From: Planctomycetes bacterium RBG_13_46_10
GTDB lineage: Bacteria; Planctomycetota; Phycisphaerae; Sedimentisphaerales; Anaerobacaceae
Direction: 5' to 3'
Assembly: GCA_001824645.1 (NCBI GenBank)
Contig: MHYD01000083.1
Location: 174 to 7,899 of the forward strand
DNA length: 7,726 nt
Part shown: in pieces, positions 1 to 6,368 of the stretch
Layout: every line of letters begins with the position of its first letter
Numbering within the stretch: position 1 is the first letter of the stretch
Notes under the pieces: model-generated
Told to the model about the DNA's origin: nothing
Seen by the model: only the letters and a program-made list of their open reading frames with translations
Database searches by the model: none
Translations under genes and position numbers: made by a program

Positions 1-165
1 GTACTTGGAAATCGGCTCACCTGTCTTATCGGCTTCAATAGTCACCGCAACCTTTCCTTCGACTTTGCTCAGGACAGGCTGATTAGCCGCAATAGCAGGA
101 TAAGATAAACTAATAAAAACGCATGTAATCAATAAAATTACGCATGTATTCCTGATTCCGGACAT
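1..165 (-). CDS. Secreted GH51-type alpha-L-arabinofuranosidase paralogue, N-terminal fragment
   Basis: Only the first 55 codons are in the window; the gene continues past the left edge. The start is ATG at 165, preceded by a purine-rich GAAAGGAAA ribosome binding site. Residues 1-26 look like a Sec signal peptide: a short polar start, a hydrophobic core around residues 8-22 and an AIA cleavage motif at 24-26. The visible mature part ends in TGEPISKY, which matches residues 39-46 of the complete GH51 enzyme just upstream; both proteins also share AANQ after the signal peptide. The fragment therefore looks like a second, tandem GH51 arabinofuranosidase, with about 16 extra residues between AANQ and the shared motif. 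The gap from the upstream stop is only 25 bases, so the two are probably co-transcribed. The catalytic residues lie outside the window, so the family assignment rests on this short match and on context. Confidence 0.75.
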   Translation of the reverse strand, partial: MSGIRNTCVILLITCVFISLSYPAIAANQPVLSKVEGKVAVTIEADKTGEPISKY

Positions 166-190
166 TTTTGATTTCCTTTCAATTGCTTAA

Positions 191-2146
191 TTATTTCACT
201 GCCAATTTATATAAGCTTACACTTAATGGCGGCACCTTTAACATATTCGAGATACCGGCAACCGCTTTTTCTTCGATCACTACCTGAGGCTCTTTGCCGG
301 GTTCATTATAAGCCATAGGGTCTGAATGTGCAATCAGCCCAAGCTCACCTGTGCCGGCAAGCTGCGCACCCTTTAAGTTCATTGCGATTTCACACTCTTG
401 AACTGTAGGATTAACTACTCCAATCGTCAGGGCTTTCTTATCTCCAGTCCATGCTGCTGTCACGTCAACCGGAGCAATGTTGCCCGTGACGGAGACAGGG
501 ACAGTGCCGTAAAGCTTTCGGTAGAGTTTCAAAGCAAGGCCTGTCGTCTCAAAAGAGGCTGCGGTTCTGCTGGTTTTAATACAGCCGATTACATTGACCG
601 TCTGTGCATAATTGGCCATAAAATACAGATCGCTGTTTCTAAAATATTCATGCAAACCGATGGCGACTCCAAGGGCATCCTTATGATGGTACTGTACTCC
701 CAGCTCGCCATATACGTAGTTGCCGTACCAGAAGTTCCATTCATCCATTGCGATACGAATATCTTTGGCAGCCAGGCCTGGCATTGCCTGTCGATATTTC
801 CTATGGGCACTGGCTTTACGTATAATTTCATCAGATAGCTGCCTGGTATGCTCAATTACATTGGTTTTTTCTTTGCAATAGATATGCTCACTTATGAGGT
901 TCATATAATCGGAGCAGATTTTCATCATGGTCTCACTCCATTGTCCTGCCTCGCCAACGGCTATCAGCTTGATACTCTTGTCAACCTTCCACATGGCTTC
1001 GGCCACACGATTATGTTTTTTCACATATTCTTCCAGAGGCATGTGTCCCAACTGCCAATTGCCGTACATTTCATTGCCCACTGCCCACCACTTAACACCA
1101 TACGGCTGGGTATGGCCGTTTTGAGCACGCAGCTTGCCCATAGGCGTAGAGGCTTCGCCGTTAATATATTGGACCTCCTCAGCCACTTCTTCAACGGTGC
1201 CCAGGCCGGTATTAACCGAAACAAAAGGCTCTGAATTTATTAGCTCCATCAACTCCATATACTCATGGATTCCGACATCGTTGTGCTCGACACCTTTCCA
1301 TGCGGGATTTTTTCGAGGAGGCCTTCTGTCACGCTGGCCGATGCCGTCACGCCAGTTGTAGCCGCTTACGAAATTGCCGCCGGGCCAGCGATAAACAGGT
1401 GAATCAAGCTCCTTCAATAATACAATAACATCCGGACGCCAGCCCTTGATATTATCAGCAGGCATCAGAGACAACGTCCCTATCTCGAATTTGCCTTTTC
1501 CTTTACTTATAATTTCGAGCTTTACACTGTCACACGACGATGGCACCTTAAATTCCAAAGGATAGACTTGAAATTCAGAGCTTAAATTATTAATTTGCTG
1601 CACCAATACCTCACCGTTATCTAAAACCAGTTGTACTGTAATTGGCAGAGTCCCATTATCACCGGCAAGGATAATTCTGCCTGTGTAATTTTTACCCTTT
1701 ACAACAGCAAGGCCATTTTGACGGATGCCTGCTGCTGTTCCATCACCCGGCACATTAATCACCGGTGTATGCTCACCAACAAAAGGATTAGTCTTACTCA
1801 TTGTGACAGTGCCGGCCGGCCCTATTACCTGCCATGGAGAGGCATTTAAGAATTTATATGGCCCGGCATTCCAAAACGGGTCTGTAGCAGTGTCCCACGG
1901 ATTAAACTCATCTTTAATCGGATAATAATATTTGCGGTCTTCCAACATTTCCGCCCATATTCCGCCATAAATGCAGCGGCCAAGGTGCTCAATGAATTGA
2001 CCGTAGATATACTTGGAAATCGGCTCGCCTGTTTTGCCTGTATCTATCACGACACTTTTCTGATTTGCTGCTGCCACCGGACGGCATGGGCTGACCAATA
2101 TCGCAGCTATTAAAAAACCGACACAGCTAATTTGAATTTTGCTCAT
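191..2146 (-). CDS. Secreted GH51 alpha-L-arabinofuranosidase
   Basis: This 651-residue enzyme should hydrolyse terminal non-reducing alpha-L-arabinofuranosyl groups from arabinans, arabinoxylans or similar polysaccharides (EC 3.2.1.55). Residues 1-27 form a signal peptide with an AAA cleavage site, so it acts in the periplasm or outside the cell. SKYIYGQFIEHLGRCIYGG at about 44-62 is a typical GH51 N-terminal block. Residues about 90-230 resemble the carbohydrate-binding-like insert of the longer GH51 enzymes. The TIM barrel follows, with the acid/base Glu359 in WAVGNEM and the nucleophile Glu469 in AMDEWN, both intact. A beta-sandwich closes the protein from about 530. The ATG at 2146 follows a near-perfect Shine-Dalgarno sequence, TTAGGAGGTG (2151-2160), with about six bases of spacing, suggesting strong translation. 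It heads a probable operon with the paralogue 25 bases downstream. Exact substrate preference cannot be read from the sequence. Confidence 0.95.
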   Translation of the reverse strand: MSKIQISCVGFLIAAILVSPCRPVAAANQKSVVIDTGKTGEPISKYIYGQFIEHLGRCIYGGIWAEMLEDRKYYYPIKDEFNPWDTATDPFWNAGPYKFLNASPWQVIGPAGTVTMSKTNPFVGEHTPVINVPGDGTAAGIRQNGLAVVKGKNYTGRIILAGDNGTLPITVQLVLDNGEVLVQQINNLSSEFQVYPLEFKVPSSCDSVKLEIISKGKGKFEIGTLSLMPADNIKGWRPDVIVLLKELDSPVYRWPGGNFVSGYNWRDGIGQRDRRPPRKNPAWKGVEHNDVGIHEYMELMELINSEPFVSVNTGLGTVEEVAEEVQYINGEASTPMGKLRAQNGHTQPYGVKWWAVGNEMYGNWQLGHMPLEEYVKKHNRVAEAMWKVDKSIKLIAVGEAGQWSETMMKICSDYMNLISEHIYCKEKTNVIEHTRQLSDEIIRKASAHRKYRQAMPGLAAKDIRIAMDEWNFWYGNYVYGELGVQYHHKDALGVAIGLHEYFRNSDLYFMANYAQTVNVIGCIKTSRTAASFETTGLALKLYRKLYGTVPVSVTGNIAPVDVTAAWTGDKKALTIGVVNPTVQECEIAMNLKGAQLAGTGELGLIAHSDPMAYNEPGKEPQVVIEEKAVAGISNMLKVPPLSVSLYKLAVK

Positions 2147-2190
2147 AGTACACCTCCTAAATAAAAGTTTAACCTGTTTTCGACTGCGTC

Positions 2191-2227
2191 TTTATAATTA
2201 CAATAACGTTATACGTCTTTCAGTCAA
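2191..2227 (-). promoter_or_regulatory. Candidate promoter of the arabinofuranosidase operon
   Basis: On the minus strand a TTGACT hexamer (2222-2227) resembles a -35 box. TGTAAT (2197-2202) lies 19 bases downstream as a possible -10, and TATAAA (2191-2196) follows at once. The spacing is long for the first and too long for the second, so the -10 is uncertain. Either would leave a leader of roughly 40 bases before the strong ribosome binding site. The same element may instead be read by an alternative sigma factor. Confidence 0.4.
2203..2212. promoter_or_regulatory. Palindromic operator-like site in the arabinofuranosidase promoter
   Basis: ATAACGTTAT is a perfect 10-bp palindrome with a central CG, and it fills part of the spacer between the candidate -35 and -10. 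Operators of the LacI/GalR family often have this AACGTT-type symmetry, and such regulators commonly control sugar-hydrolase genes. The family link is an inference; no regulator gene is in the window. Confidence 0.35.
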
Positions 2228-2276
2228 TTGTTTATTGCCGGATGCAAAAACGAGATTGTGATGCTTCCAGCGTCTT

Positions 2277-2333
2277 ACTTGTAGTGAGCCGCTCGAACCT
2301 ATATCAACTGGATTCGACAAGCTCACCACAAGT
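2277..2333. repeat. Imperfect inverted repeat, dispersed-repeat-like (REP type)
   Basis: The arms 2277-2289 and 2321-2333 are reverse complements at 12 of 13 positions. An inner, weaker pairing joins TCGAACC (2293-2299) to GGATTCGA (2311-2317 region). The whole can fold as one long hairpin on either strand. The arm GACAAGCTCACCACAAG resembles the dispersed intergenic sequences containing TTCGACAAGCTCA seen in many bacterial genomes. It lies in the gene-free spacer upstream of the arabinofuranosidase promoter. Only one copy is in this window, so its repeat nature is recognised by resemblance, not shown here. Confidence 0.55.
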
Positions 2334-2374
2334 ATTTTGTTCCTGCTGAATGGCATTTGTTAATAAAATCCTTT

Positions 2375-2454
2375 ACCCCGTGAGATAACAAGCACACGGT
2401 TTTTTTACTCCCGTAAGATTTTTATCCGCCTCTGGCGGATTAATCTCACGGGGT
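2375..2454 (-). terminator. Nested, mutually exclusive hairpins after the sigma-factor gene; possible terminator
   Basis: Three related segments begin just after the sigma-factor stop. Arm A (2443-2454) is the exact reverse complement of arm C (2375-2386, 12 bp). It also pairs with arm B (2410-2420), at 10 of 11 positions over 2442-2452. An independent 7-bp hairpin (2424-2440) lies inside the A-B stem. Transcript from the sigma gene could thus form a compact A-B structure or a larger A-C loop. No clean U-tract follows either stem on the minus strand: an A-run follows B, and a weak GATTTTATT follows C. It may act as a transcript-stabilising 3' structure or a weak terminator instead of a classical intrinsic terminator. 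The structure is clear; the function is inferred. Confidence 0.5.
2424..2440. repeat. Short palindromic repeat, ATCCGCC-TCT-GGCGGAT
   Basis: A perfect 7-bp inverted repeat around a 3-base loop. Read on the minus strand with its flanks it is TTAATCCGCC-AGA-GGCGGATAAAA. That closely matches the plus-strand sequence at 6365-6386, TTAATCCGCC-GT-GGCGGAAAA. Two near-copies in one window, both just 3' of a coding region, suggest a genome-wide intergenic palindrome. Confidence 0.6.
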
Positions 2455-2462
2455 TAACAAAT

Positions 2463-3359
2463 TCAAAAAGGTGGTGCACTTTCATTCGGTATATAATTGT
2501 TAATATCTTCAGCCGGAATCGATGGTTTTTCTGACGTACGCTGATTATCCAGTTGAACACCGGTTTGCTGGGCAGCACTGCTGTCCTTATGAGACTGAGT
2601 GACATGGTTATATGTGACGACCGAACCAACTGTTACTGCCGTTACAGCAACTACCGTCATAATCTTGGCTTTTGTTCCGATACCTGTCAATACCCCGGCC
2701 GTCTTGAAACCCGTTCCTGCCGCTGCGGCTTTTCCTCCCACAAGGGCGATTTTGCCCAGCTCTTTTATCACCGTTGCCGGCGCAGCTTCGACGGCATTTT
2801 CGCCCAAAAGAGAAACCAGCGATGCAACTGCGACAATAATACCTTTTCTGCGAAGTCCCTGCCGCAGCATCGCAATACCAGATTCAATCCTGCGGGATAT
2901 AGTCGCCTGCGACAGGCCGTGCTCTTCTGCAATATCAGCGTTAGTTCGGCCCTGGAAGAAACGCTCAATAAGAATCTCTCGCGTCTGATTATCGAGCGTA
3001 TAAAGCCCCTCGTCTATATATCGTGACAGCTCCTGCCAGCTTGCGACCTCTCGCGGATTGTCGGCTGCATATTGCTTCTCCAGCCGCTTGCGTGAAGAAT
3101 CTTTGCGAACTGCGTCAATGGCCCGGCAGGTTGCCACTCGGTGTAACCAGGTGGGGACAGAGCCGGTAATATCTTTCGCATTGCGAAGTAATTGAAGAAA
3201 AGTTTCCTGAACCACATCGGCAGCTTTGTCATTATCTTCCAGTACCCGCAGGCATACTCCATACACTAATCCTGCGTGCCGCTTTACGATCTCTGAAAAA
3301 GCTTCCGCATCTCCGGCAGCAACAAAACGCTGCAATAGTATGTTTTCACTTTCCAACAC
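2463..3359 (-). CDS. ECF-like sigma-70 family RNA polymerase sigma factor with a hydrophobic C-terminal extension
   Basis: This 298-residue protein has an ECF sigma core and a tail of about 125 residues. Region 2 spans about 10-88, with DKAADVVQETFLQLL at 44-58 (core-polymerase binding) and PTWLHRVATCRAIDAVRK at 69-86 (-10 recognition). Region 4 spans about 115-168, with the helix-turn-helix ADIAEEHGLSQATISRR at 141-157 (-35 recognition). ECF factors usually end near 170-200 residues. Here the chain continues with hydrophobic stretches at about 173-186 and 232-249, then a polar, Pro/Ser/Asn-rich end. The second could be a transmembrane helix tethering the factor to the membrane. Extended ECF factors of this type are common in Planctomycetota. 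No separate anti-sigma gene is adjacent, so the tail may take that role (inference). The start is GTG at 3359, with AAGGA nine bases upstream. Target genes are unknown. Confidence 0.9.
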   Translation of the reverse strand: MLESENILLQRFVAAGDAEAFSEIVKRHAGLVYGVCLRVLEDNDKAADVVQETFLQLLRNAKDITGSVPTWLHRVATCRAIDAVRKDSSRKRLEKQYAADNPREVASWQELSRYIDEGLYTLDNQTREILIERFFQGRTNADIAEEHGLSQATISRRIESGIAMLRQGLRRKGIIVAVASLVSLLGENAVEAAPATVIKELGKIALVGGKAAAAGTGFKTAGVLTGIGTKAKIMTVVAVTAVTVGSVVTYNHVTQSHKDSSAAQQTGVQLDNQRTSEKPSIPAEDINNYIPNESAPPF

Positions 3360-3377
3360 AGAGCTGTTTCCTTAGCC

Positions 3378-3406
3378 ATTATACATCATCTTCCGCTAAA
3401 TCAGAA
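3378..3406 (-). promoter_or_regulatory. Candidate sigma-70-type promoter of the sigma-factor gene
   Basis: A perfect TATAAT (3378-3383) lies 17 bases downstream of TTCTGA (3401-3406), a weak -35 match. Transcription would start near 3371, placing the AAGGA ribosome binding site (3369-3373) at the extreme 5' end of the message. The leader would be only about 12 bases long. The strong -10 and correct spacing support it; the weak -35 lowers confidence. Confidence 0.45.
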
Positions 3407-3433
3407 ATAAGCCGCAACCAGGCCGATATTTTT

Positions 3434-3480
3434 TCAAAAAATCTTGAATTTTAAGCCTTGAGAGTACTATAGCAAAGCTT
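3434..3480 (-). terminator. Possible terminator of the prfB-pepA operon
   Basis: In minus-strand RNA, 3480-3473 (AAGCUUUG) pairs with 3460-3453 (CAAGGCUU): eight pairs, one of them G-U, around a 12-base loop. A run of six U (3441-3436) follows after about 11 bases. That gap is too long for a textbook intrinsic terminator, so the call is tentative. The U-run is itself part of ATTTTTT-C-AAAAAAT (3428-3442), a symmetric A/T tract. The rest of the 3360-3592 spacer shows only the promoter of the next gene. Confidence 0.3.
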
Positions 3481-3592
3481 CACGATAAATATACAGAATA
3501 GACGATATCATCTTGCTAATAGAGTGGCTTTCTCTAAAGACTGTTCTATTTTCTACTATCTACTAAGCCTTTACGATTATAAATTTACACGT

Positions 3593-5131
3593 TTACTTCT
3601 TACCTGCCAGATTTATAAGATAAGTTGCCAGCAGGCGCACCCCGAAGCCCGTAGAGCCTTCCGAAGTAAATTCGGTCGGTTTTTGGAAAATATCCACGCC
3701 GGCAATATCCAGATGTGCCCACTTCACGTCACCCACAAACTGTCTTAAAAACGCTGCTGCCGTGCAGGCACCACCCCATTTGCCGCCGATATTTTTAAGG
3801 TCGGTTATTTTGCCCTTCATCTCATCGGCATATTCATCCCCGCTGGGCATGGGCCAGACCTTCTCGCCGCTTTGCTGGGCCGCTGTCTGGAGCTGCTTTA
3901 TAAGCTTTTCGTCGTTGCCGAACAGCCCGGCTTTATACTGGCCAAGGGCTACCATGCAGGCACCGGTCAAAGTCGCGATATCTATGATAACATCACATTT
4001 CTGCTTTGCAGCATAAGTTAAACCGTCGCAAAGAATTATTCTACCCTCTGCATCAGTATTTAATACCTCAACTGTTTTACCGCTGAAAGTCGTAATAATA
4101 TCACCGGGCCGATAGCTTGAGCCGCTTGGCAGATTCTCCGCTGATGGAACCACACCTAATACGTTTAAGGGTAATTGCAGCTCGGCTACAACCTTCAGAA
4201 CACTTAGTACGGCGATTCCACCGGTTTTATCCAGCTTCATCTCATCCATTCTGTCTGCCGGCTTAATACTTAATCCGCCGGAGTCAAAAGTTATCGCTTT
4301 ACCCACCAAAGCCACAAATGGGCAGTTACCTTTCACTTGCCCGGGTGGTTTATATTTTAATATGATAAATCTGGGCTTATTTTGAGAGCCACTGCCCACG
4401 GCGAGCACGCCACCCATTCCCTTTGCCGCCATTTGTTTCTCATCCAAAACTGTACAGCTCAATCTTTTATTGCGGCGAGCCAGCTCTTTCGCAGCCTGGG
4501 CCAGCTCAGCCGGATGGATTACATTGGCAGGCCGATTTGCCAAAGTCCGTGCAAAGCTTTGTGCCTTGCCGATAATTACTCCGCTGACCAAACCCTTGTT
4601 TAACTTTCTTGTCTTAATAGTGTCGGAATCAATTACTTCAACTTTAAGCGAGTCCGACCGCCCGTTTCCACTATCAGTGACAAACTCATCATAACGATAA
4701 CCGCCGAGATATGTCCCTTCAGCGCAAGCTTGTCCTATTGTTGATAAGTCAAATCGTTCTTCAAAAACAGGGTGCAGGGCCAAGGCTATAGTTTTGGCTT
4801 TTATTTCCACGGCCTTTTTAGCTGCATTGGCTGCTGCCTTGCGAACCGTATCCAGCTCAGCCTTTTTCTTCTCACCGAGACCAACCAGCAAAACTCTTTT
4901 TGCTCCTATTTTTTCATTTCCGTAAATAATCTCATTAGTACCCTCTTTGCCCGTGAAATCGCCTAATTTAATCAATCGTTCAATTGCGTTGTCCAGCCTG
5001 CTGTTCAGAACGCCTGCCGGGCCTTGCGGTCTTTTGGAATCGGAAAAATGTCCCACAACGAGCACATCGGTTTTACACATACCAAGGTCGACCGTCCTTG
5101 TTTTTACATTGATATTTATAATATCTTTCAT
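3593..5131 (-). CDS. pepA: Leucyl aminopeptidase, M17 family (PepA/LAP)
   Basis: A cytosolic, two-metal aminopeptidase that removes N-terminal residues, leucine by preference, from peptides. M17 enzymes normally form hexamers. At 512 residues it is of ordinary length. The N-terminal, less conserved domain covers about 1-180 and the catalytic domain about 185-505. All expected active-site residues are present: Lys278 and Asp283 in GKAITFDSGG, Lys290, Asp301 in KLDKTGG, and Asp360, Glu362 and Arg364 in NTDAEGR. The numbering is offset by a constant eight from E. coli PepA. DLKNIGG (444-450) and WAHLDIAG (471-478) are further family blocks. The ATG overlaps the prfB stop as ATGA (5128-5131). Its ribosome binding site, AGGAAA (5138-5143), lies within the prfB tail, so translation is probably coupled to prfB. 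Some PepA proteins also bind DNA; nothing here shows that. No signal peptide is seen. Confidence 0.96.
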   Translation of the reverse strand: MKDIININVKTRTVDLGMCKTDVLVVGHFSDSKRPQGPAGVLNSRLDNAIERLIKLGDFTGKEGTNEIIYGNEKIGAKRVLLVGLGEKKKAELDTVRKAAANAAKKAVEIKAKTIALALHPVFEERFDLSTIGQACAEGTYLGGYRYDEFVTDSGNGRSDSLKVEVIDSDTIKTRKLNKGLVSGVIIGKAQSFARTLANRPANVIHPAELAQAAKELARRNKRLSCTVLDEKQMAAKGMGGVLAVGSGSQNKPRFIILKYKPPGQVKGNCPFVALVGKAITFDSGGLSIKPADRMDEMKLDKTGGIAVLSVLKVVAELQLPLNVLGVVPSAENLPSGSSYRPGDIITTFSGKTVEVLNTDAEGRIILCDGLTYAAKQKCDVIIDIATLTGACMVALGQYKAGLFGNDEKLIKQLQTAAQQSGEKVWPMPSGDEYADEMKGKITDLKNIGGKWGGACTAAAFLRQFVGDVKWAHLDIAGVDIFQKPTEFTSEGSTGFGVRLLATYLINLAGKK

Positions 5132-6259
5132 TTTTTCTTTCCTTTTGCTTTTTCGGTTTTTGTCATGGCTCTATGACGCAGATAAATTTCGATAAACTCG
5201 TCAATGTCTCCATCCAGCACCGCCTGCACGTTACCTGTCTGATAGTCTGTGCGATGGTCTTTTACCATTTGATAGGGCTGCAGAACGTAGCTGCGTATCT
5301 GACTGCCCCAGGCAATCTCGCCCTTTTCACTATAGAGTTTCGCCAGCTCGGCGTCACGTTTTTGCCGCTCCAGCATATAGAGTTTTGCCTTGAGCAGTTT
5401 AATCGCCTCAGCCCTATTTTTATGCTGGCTTCTTTCGTTCTGGCACTGAACCACGATGCCAGTAGGCTCATGTCTAATCCGTACTGCAGAGCTTACCTTA
5501 TTTACATGCTGACCGCCGGCTCCGCTGGCACGGTAAAAATCTATTTCCATATCATCTTCTTTTACCTCGATATCGATATCCTCATCGAATTCCGGGACGC
5601 AATCCACTGCTGCGAAGCTGGTATGCCGGCGCTTATTCGCATCGAACGGGCTTATTCGAACGAGGCGATGAACTCCCACCTCGCACGAAAGTTTTCCAAA
5701 TGCAAAAGGTCCGCTGACACCCAGTGTTATCGACCTTATGCCCGCCTCCTCACCCGGAGTAATGTCCAGCTCTCTGCACTTGTATTTACATCTTTCGAAA
5801 TATCGCGTGTACATCCGCAGCAGCATATCGGCCCAGTCGCAGCTTTCCGTCCCGCCGGCCCCGGCGTGAATACTAAAAAAACAATTCTTCATATCTTCCG
5901 GCCGAGACAGAAGACCCTTTAATTCAACCTTTTCACACTTTTTTTGTATTGCTACCAAGTCCTCGGTCAATTGTGCAATTTCGTCCTTGTCCGAACCAGC
6001 AGCCAGCTCGTACAGCTCCTGAAGGTCTTTGACCTCACGCTGTAATTCTTCCACCGGCTCTATTACCGATTTAAGCGAGCTGAGCTGAGAGACCACCAAC
6101 TGGGCATTATCGGAATTATCCCAGAATCCGGCCTTGGACATTTTTTCTTCGAGCTTTTGTAGCTGAGATTTTTTGTCGGACAAGTCAAAGCCAGTCCCGG
6201 ATTTCTTCAATCCGGGCCATAAGCTGTGAAACGGCTGATTTTAACTCTGCTGCTTCCAT
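5128..6259 (-). CDS. prfB: Peptide chain release factor 2, expressed by programmed +1 frameshift
   Basis: RF2 recognises UGA and UAA in the ribosomal A site and triggers release of the finished protein. The reading frame opens at ATG 6259, after AAAGGAAA, and runs 24 codons to an in-frame TGA at 6187-6185. It resumes in the +1 frame at GAC (6186-6184) for 352 codons, giving 376 residues; E. coli RF2 has 365. The CTT TGA C context is the known RF2 autoregulatory shift site, so this is not a sequencing error or a pseudogene. In the 376-residue numbering the stop-codon-reading tripeptide SPF is at 203-205 and the catalytic GGQ at 248-250, each two below the E. coli positions. An N-terminal coiled region (about 1-110) precedes the core. 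The stop TGA overlaps the pepA start. A promoter lies about 40 bases upstream, and the preceding ABC-transporter gene is 132 bases away. Confidence 0.96.
6185..6216 (-). promoter_or_regulatory. prfB +1 frameshift site with an upstream stem-loop
   Basis: The slippery site is CTT (6190-6188), TGA (6187-6185), then C. When RF2 is scarce, the ribosome pauses at UGA, slips +1 on CUU-U and continues, so RF2 controls its own level. E. coli has a strong AGGGGG Shine-Dalgarno-like element three bases before CUU; here only GGG within CCGGGACTGG lies upstream. That GGG sits in the 3' arm of a perfect 8-bp stem, CCCGGATT (6216-6209) with AATCCGGG (6203-6196), around a 5-base loop, ending five bases before CUU. 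The slip site is certain in kind; a role for the hairpin is inference. Confidence 0.9.
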
Positions 6260-6300
6260 ATTTCCTTTCTATATACTATTGTAATTGTCCTCGGTGAGTA

Positions 6301-6329
6301 TTTATACCAGATTACAATAAGACATGCAA
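6301..6329 (-). promoter_or_regulatory. Candidate sigma-70-type promoter of prfB-pepA
   Basis: On the minus strand TTGCAT (6324-6329) and TATAAA (6301-6306) are separated by exactly 17 bases. The -10 matches the consensus at five of six positions and the -35 at three. Transcription would begin near 6294, leaving a leader of about 35 bases to the prfB ATG. This supports prfB-pepA as a unit separate from the ABC-transporter genes. Confidence 0.5.
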
Positions 6330-6368
6330 TCCTGCCAAAAAAACGATGGAAAAGGAGATTGGATTTAA

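Noticed and set aside
398..1234. Several plus-strand open frames within the GH51 gene
   Set aside because: They overlap one another and the conserved catalytic region of GH51, with no domain signal of their own.
2084..2101. A lipoprotein signal (LVSPC, residues 17-21) in the GH51 enzyme
   Set aside because: Pro at the -1 position is not accepted in the usual lipobox, and an AAA signal-peptidase I site follows at 25-27.
2375..2454. The repeated CCCGTRAGAT segments as a CRISPR or tandem array
   Set aside because: There are only three short units, one of them inverted, with irregular spacing and no cas genes.
2599..2988. A 129-codon plus-strand open frame inside the sigma-factor gene
   Set aside because: It is antisense to the Ala/Val-rich tail and sigma region 4 of a clear gene; such low-complexity sequence yields open shadow frames.
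3428..3442. ATTTTTT-C-AAAAAAT as a terminator hairpin
   Set aside because: A one-base loop cannot form, and an A/T-only stem would be weak. It may bend DNA but supports no specific call.
5173..5922. A 249-codon open frame on the plus strand, antisense to prfB
   Set aside because: It lies wholly inside the well-supported prfB gene, has no recognisable domain, and its composition is that of a complementary shadow frame.
6185..6187. prfB as a pseudogene or sequencing error because of the in-frame TGA
   Set aside because: The TGA is at the codon position and in the CUU UGA C context of the known RF2 autoregulatory frameshift, and the rest of the gene is intact.
6187..6210. TTG at 6210 as the start of prfB
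   Set aside because: It would omit the conserved N-terminal part and has no ribosome binding site. The ATG at 6259 plus the CTT TGA C shift explains the gene fully.
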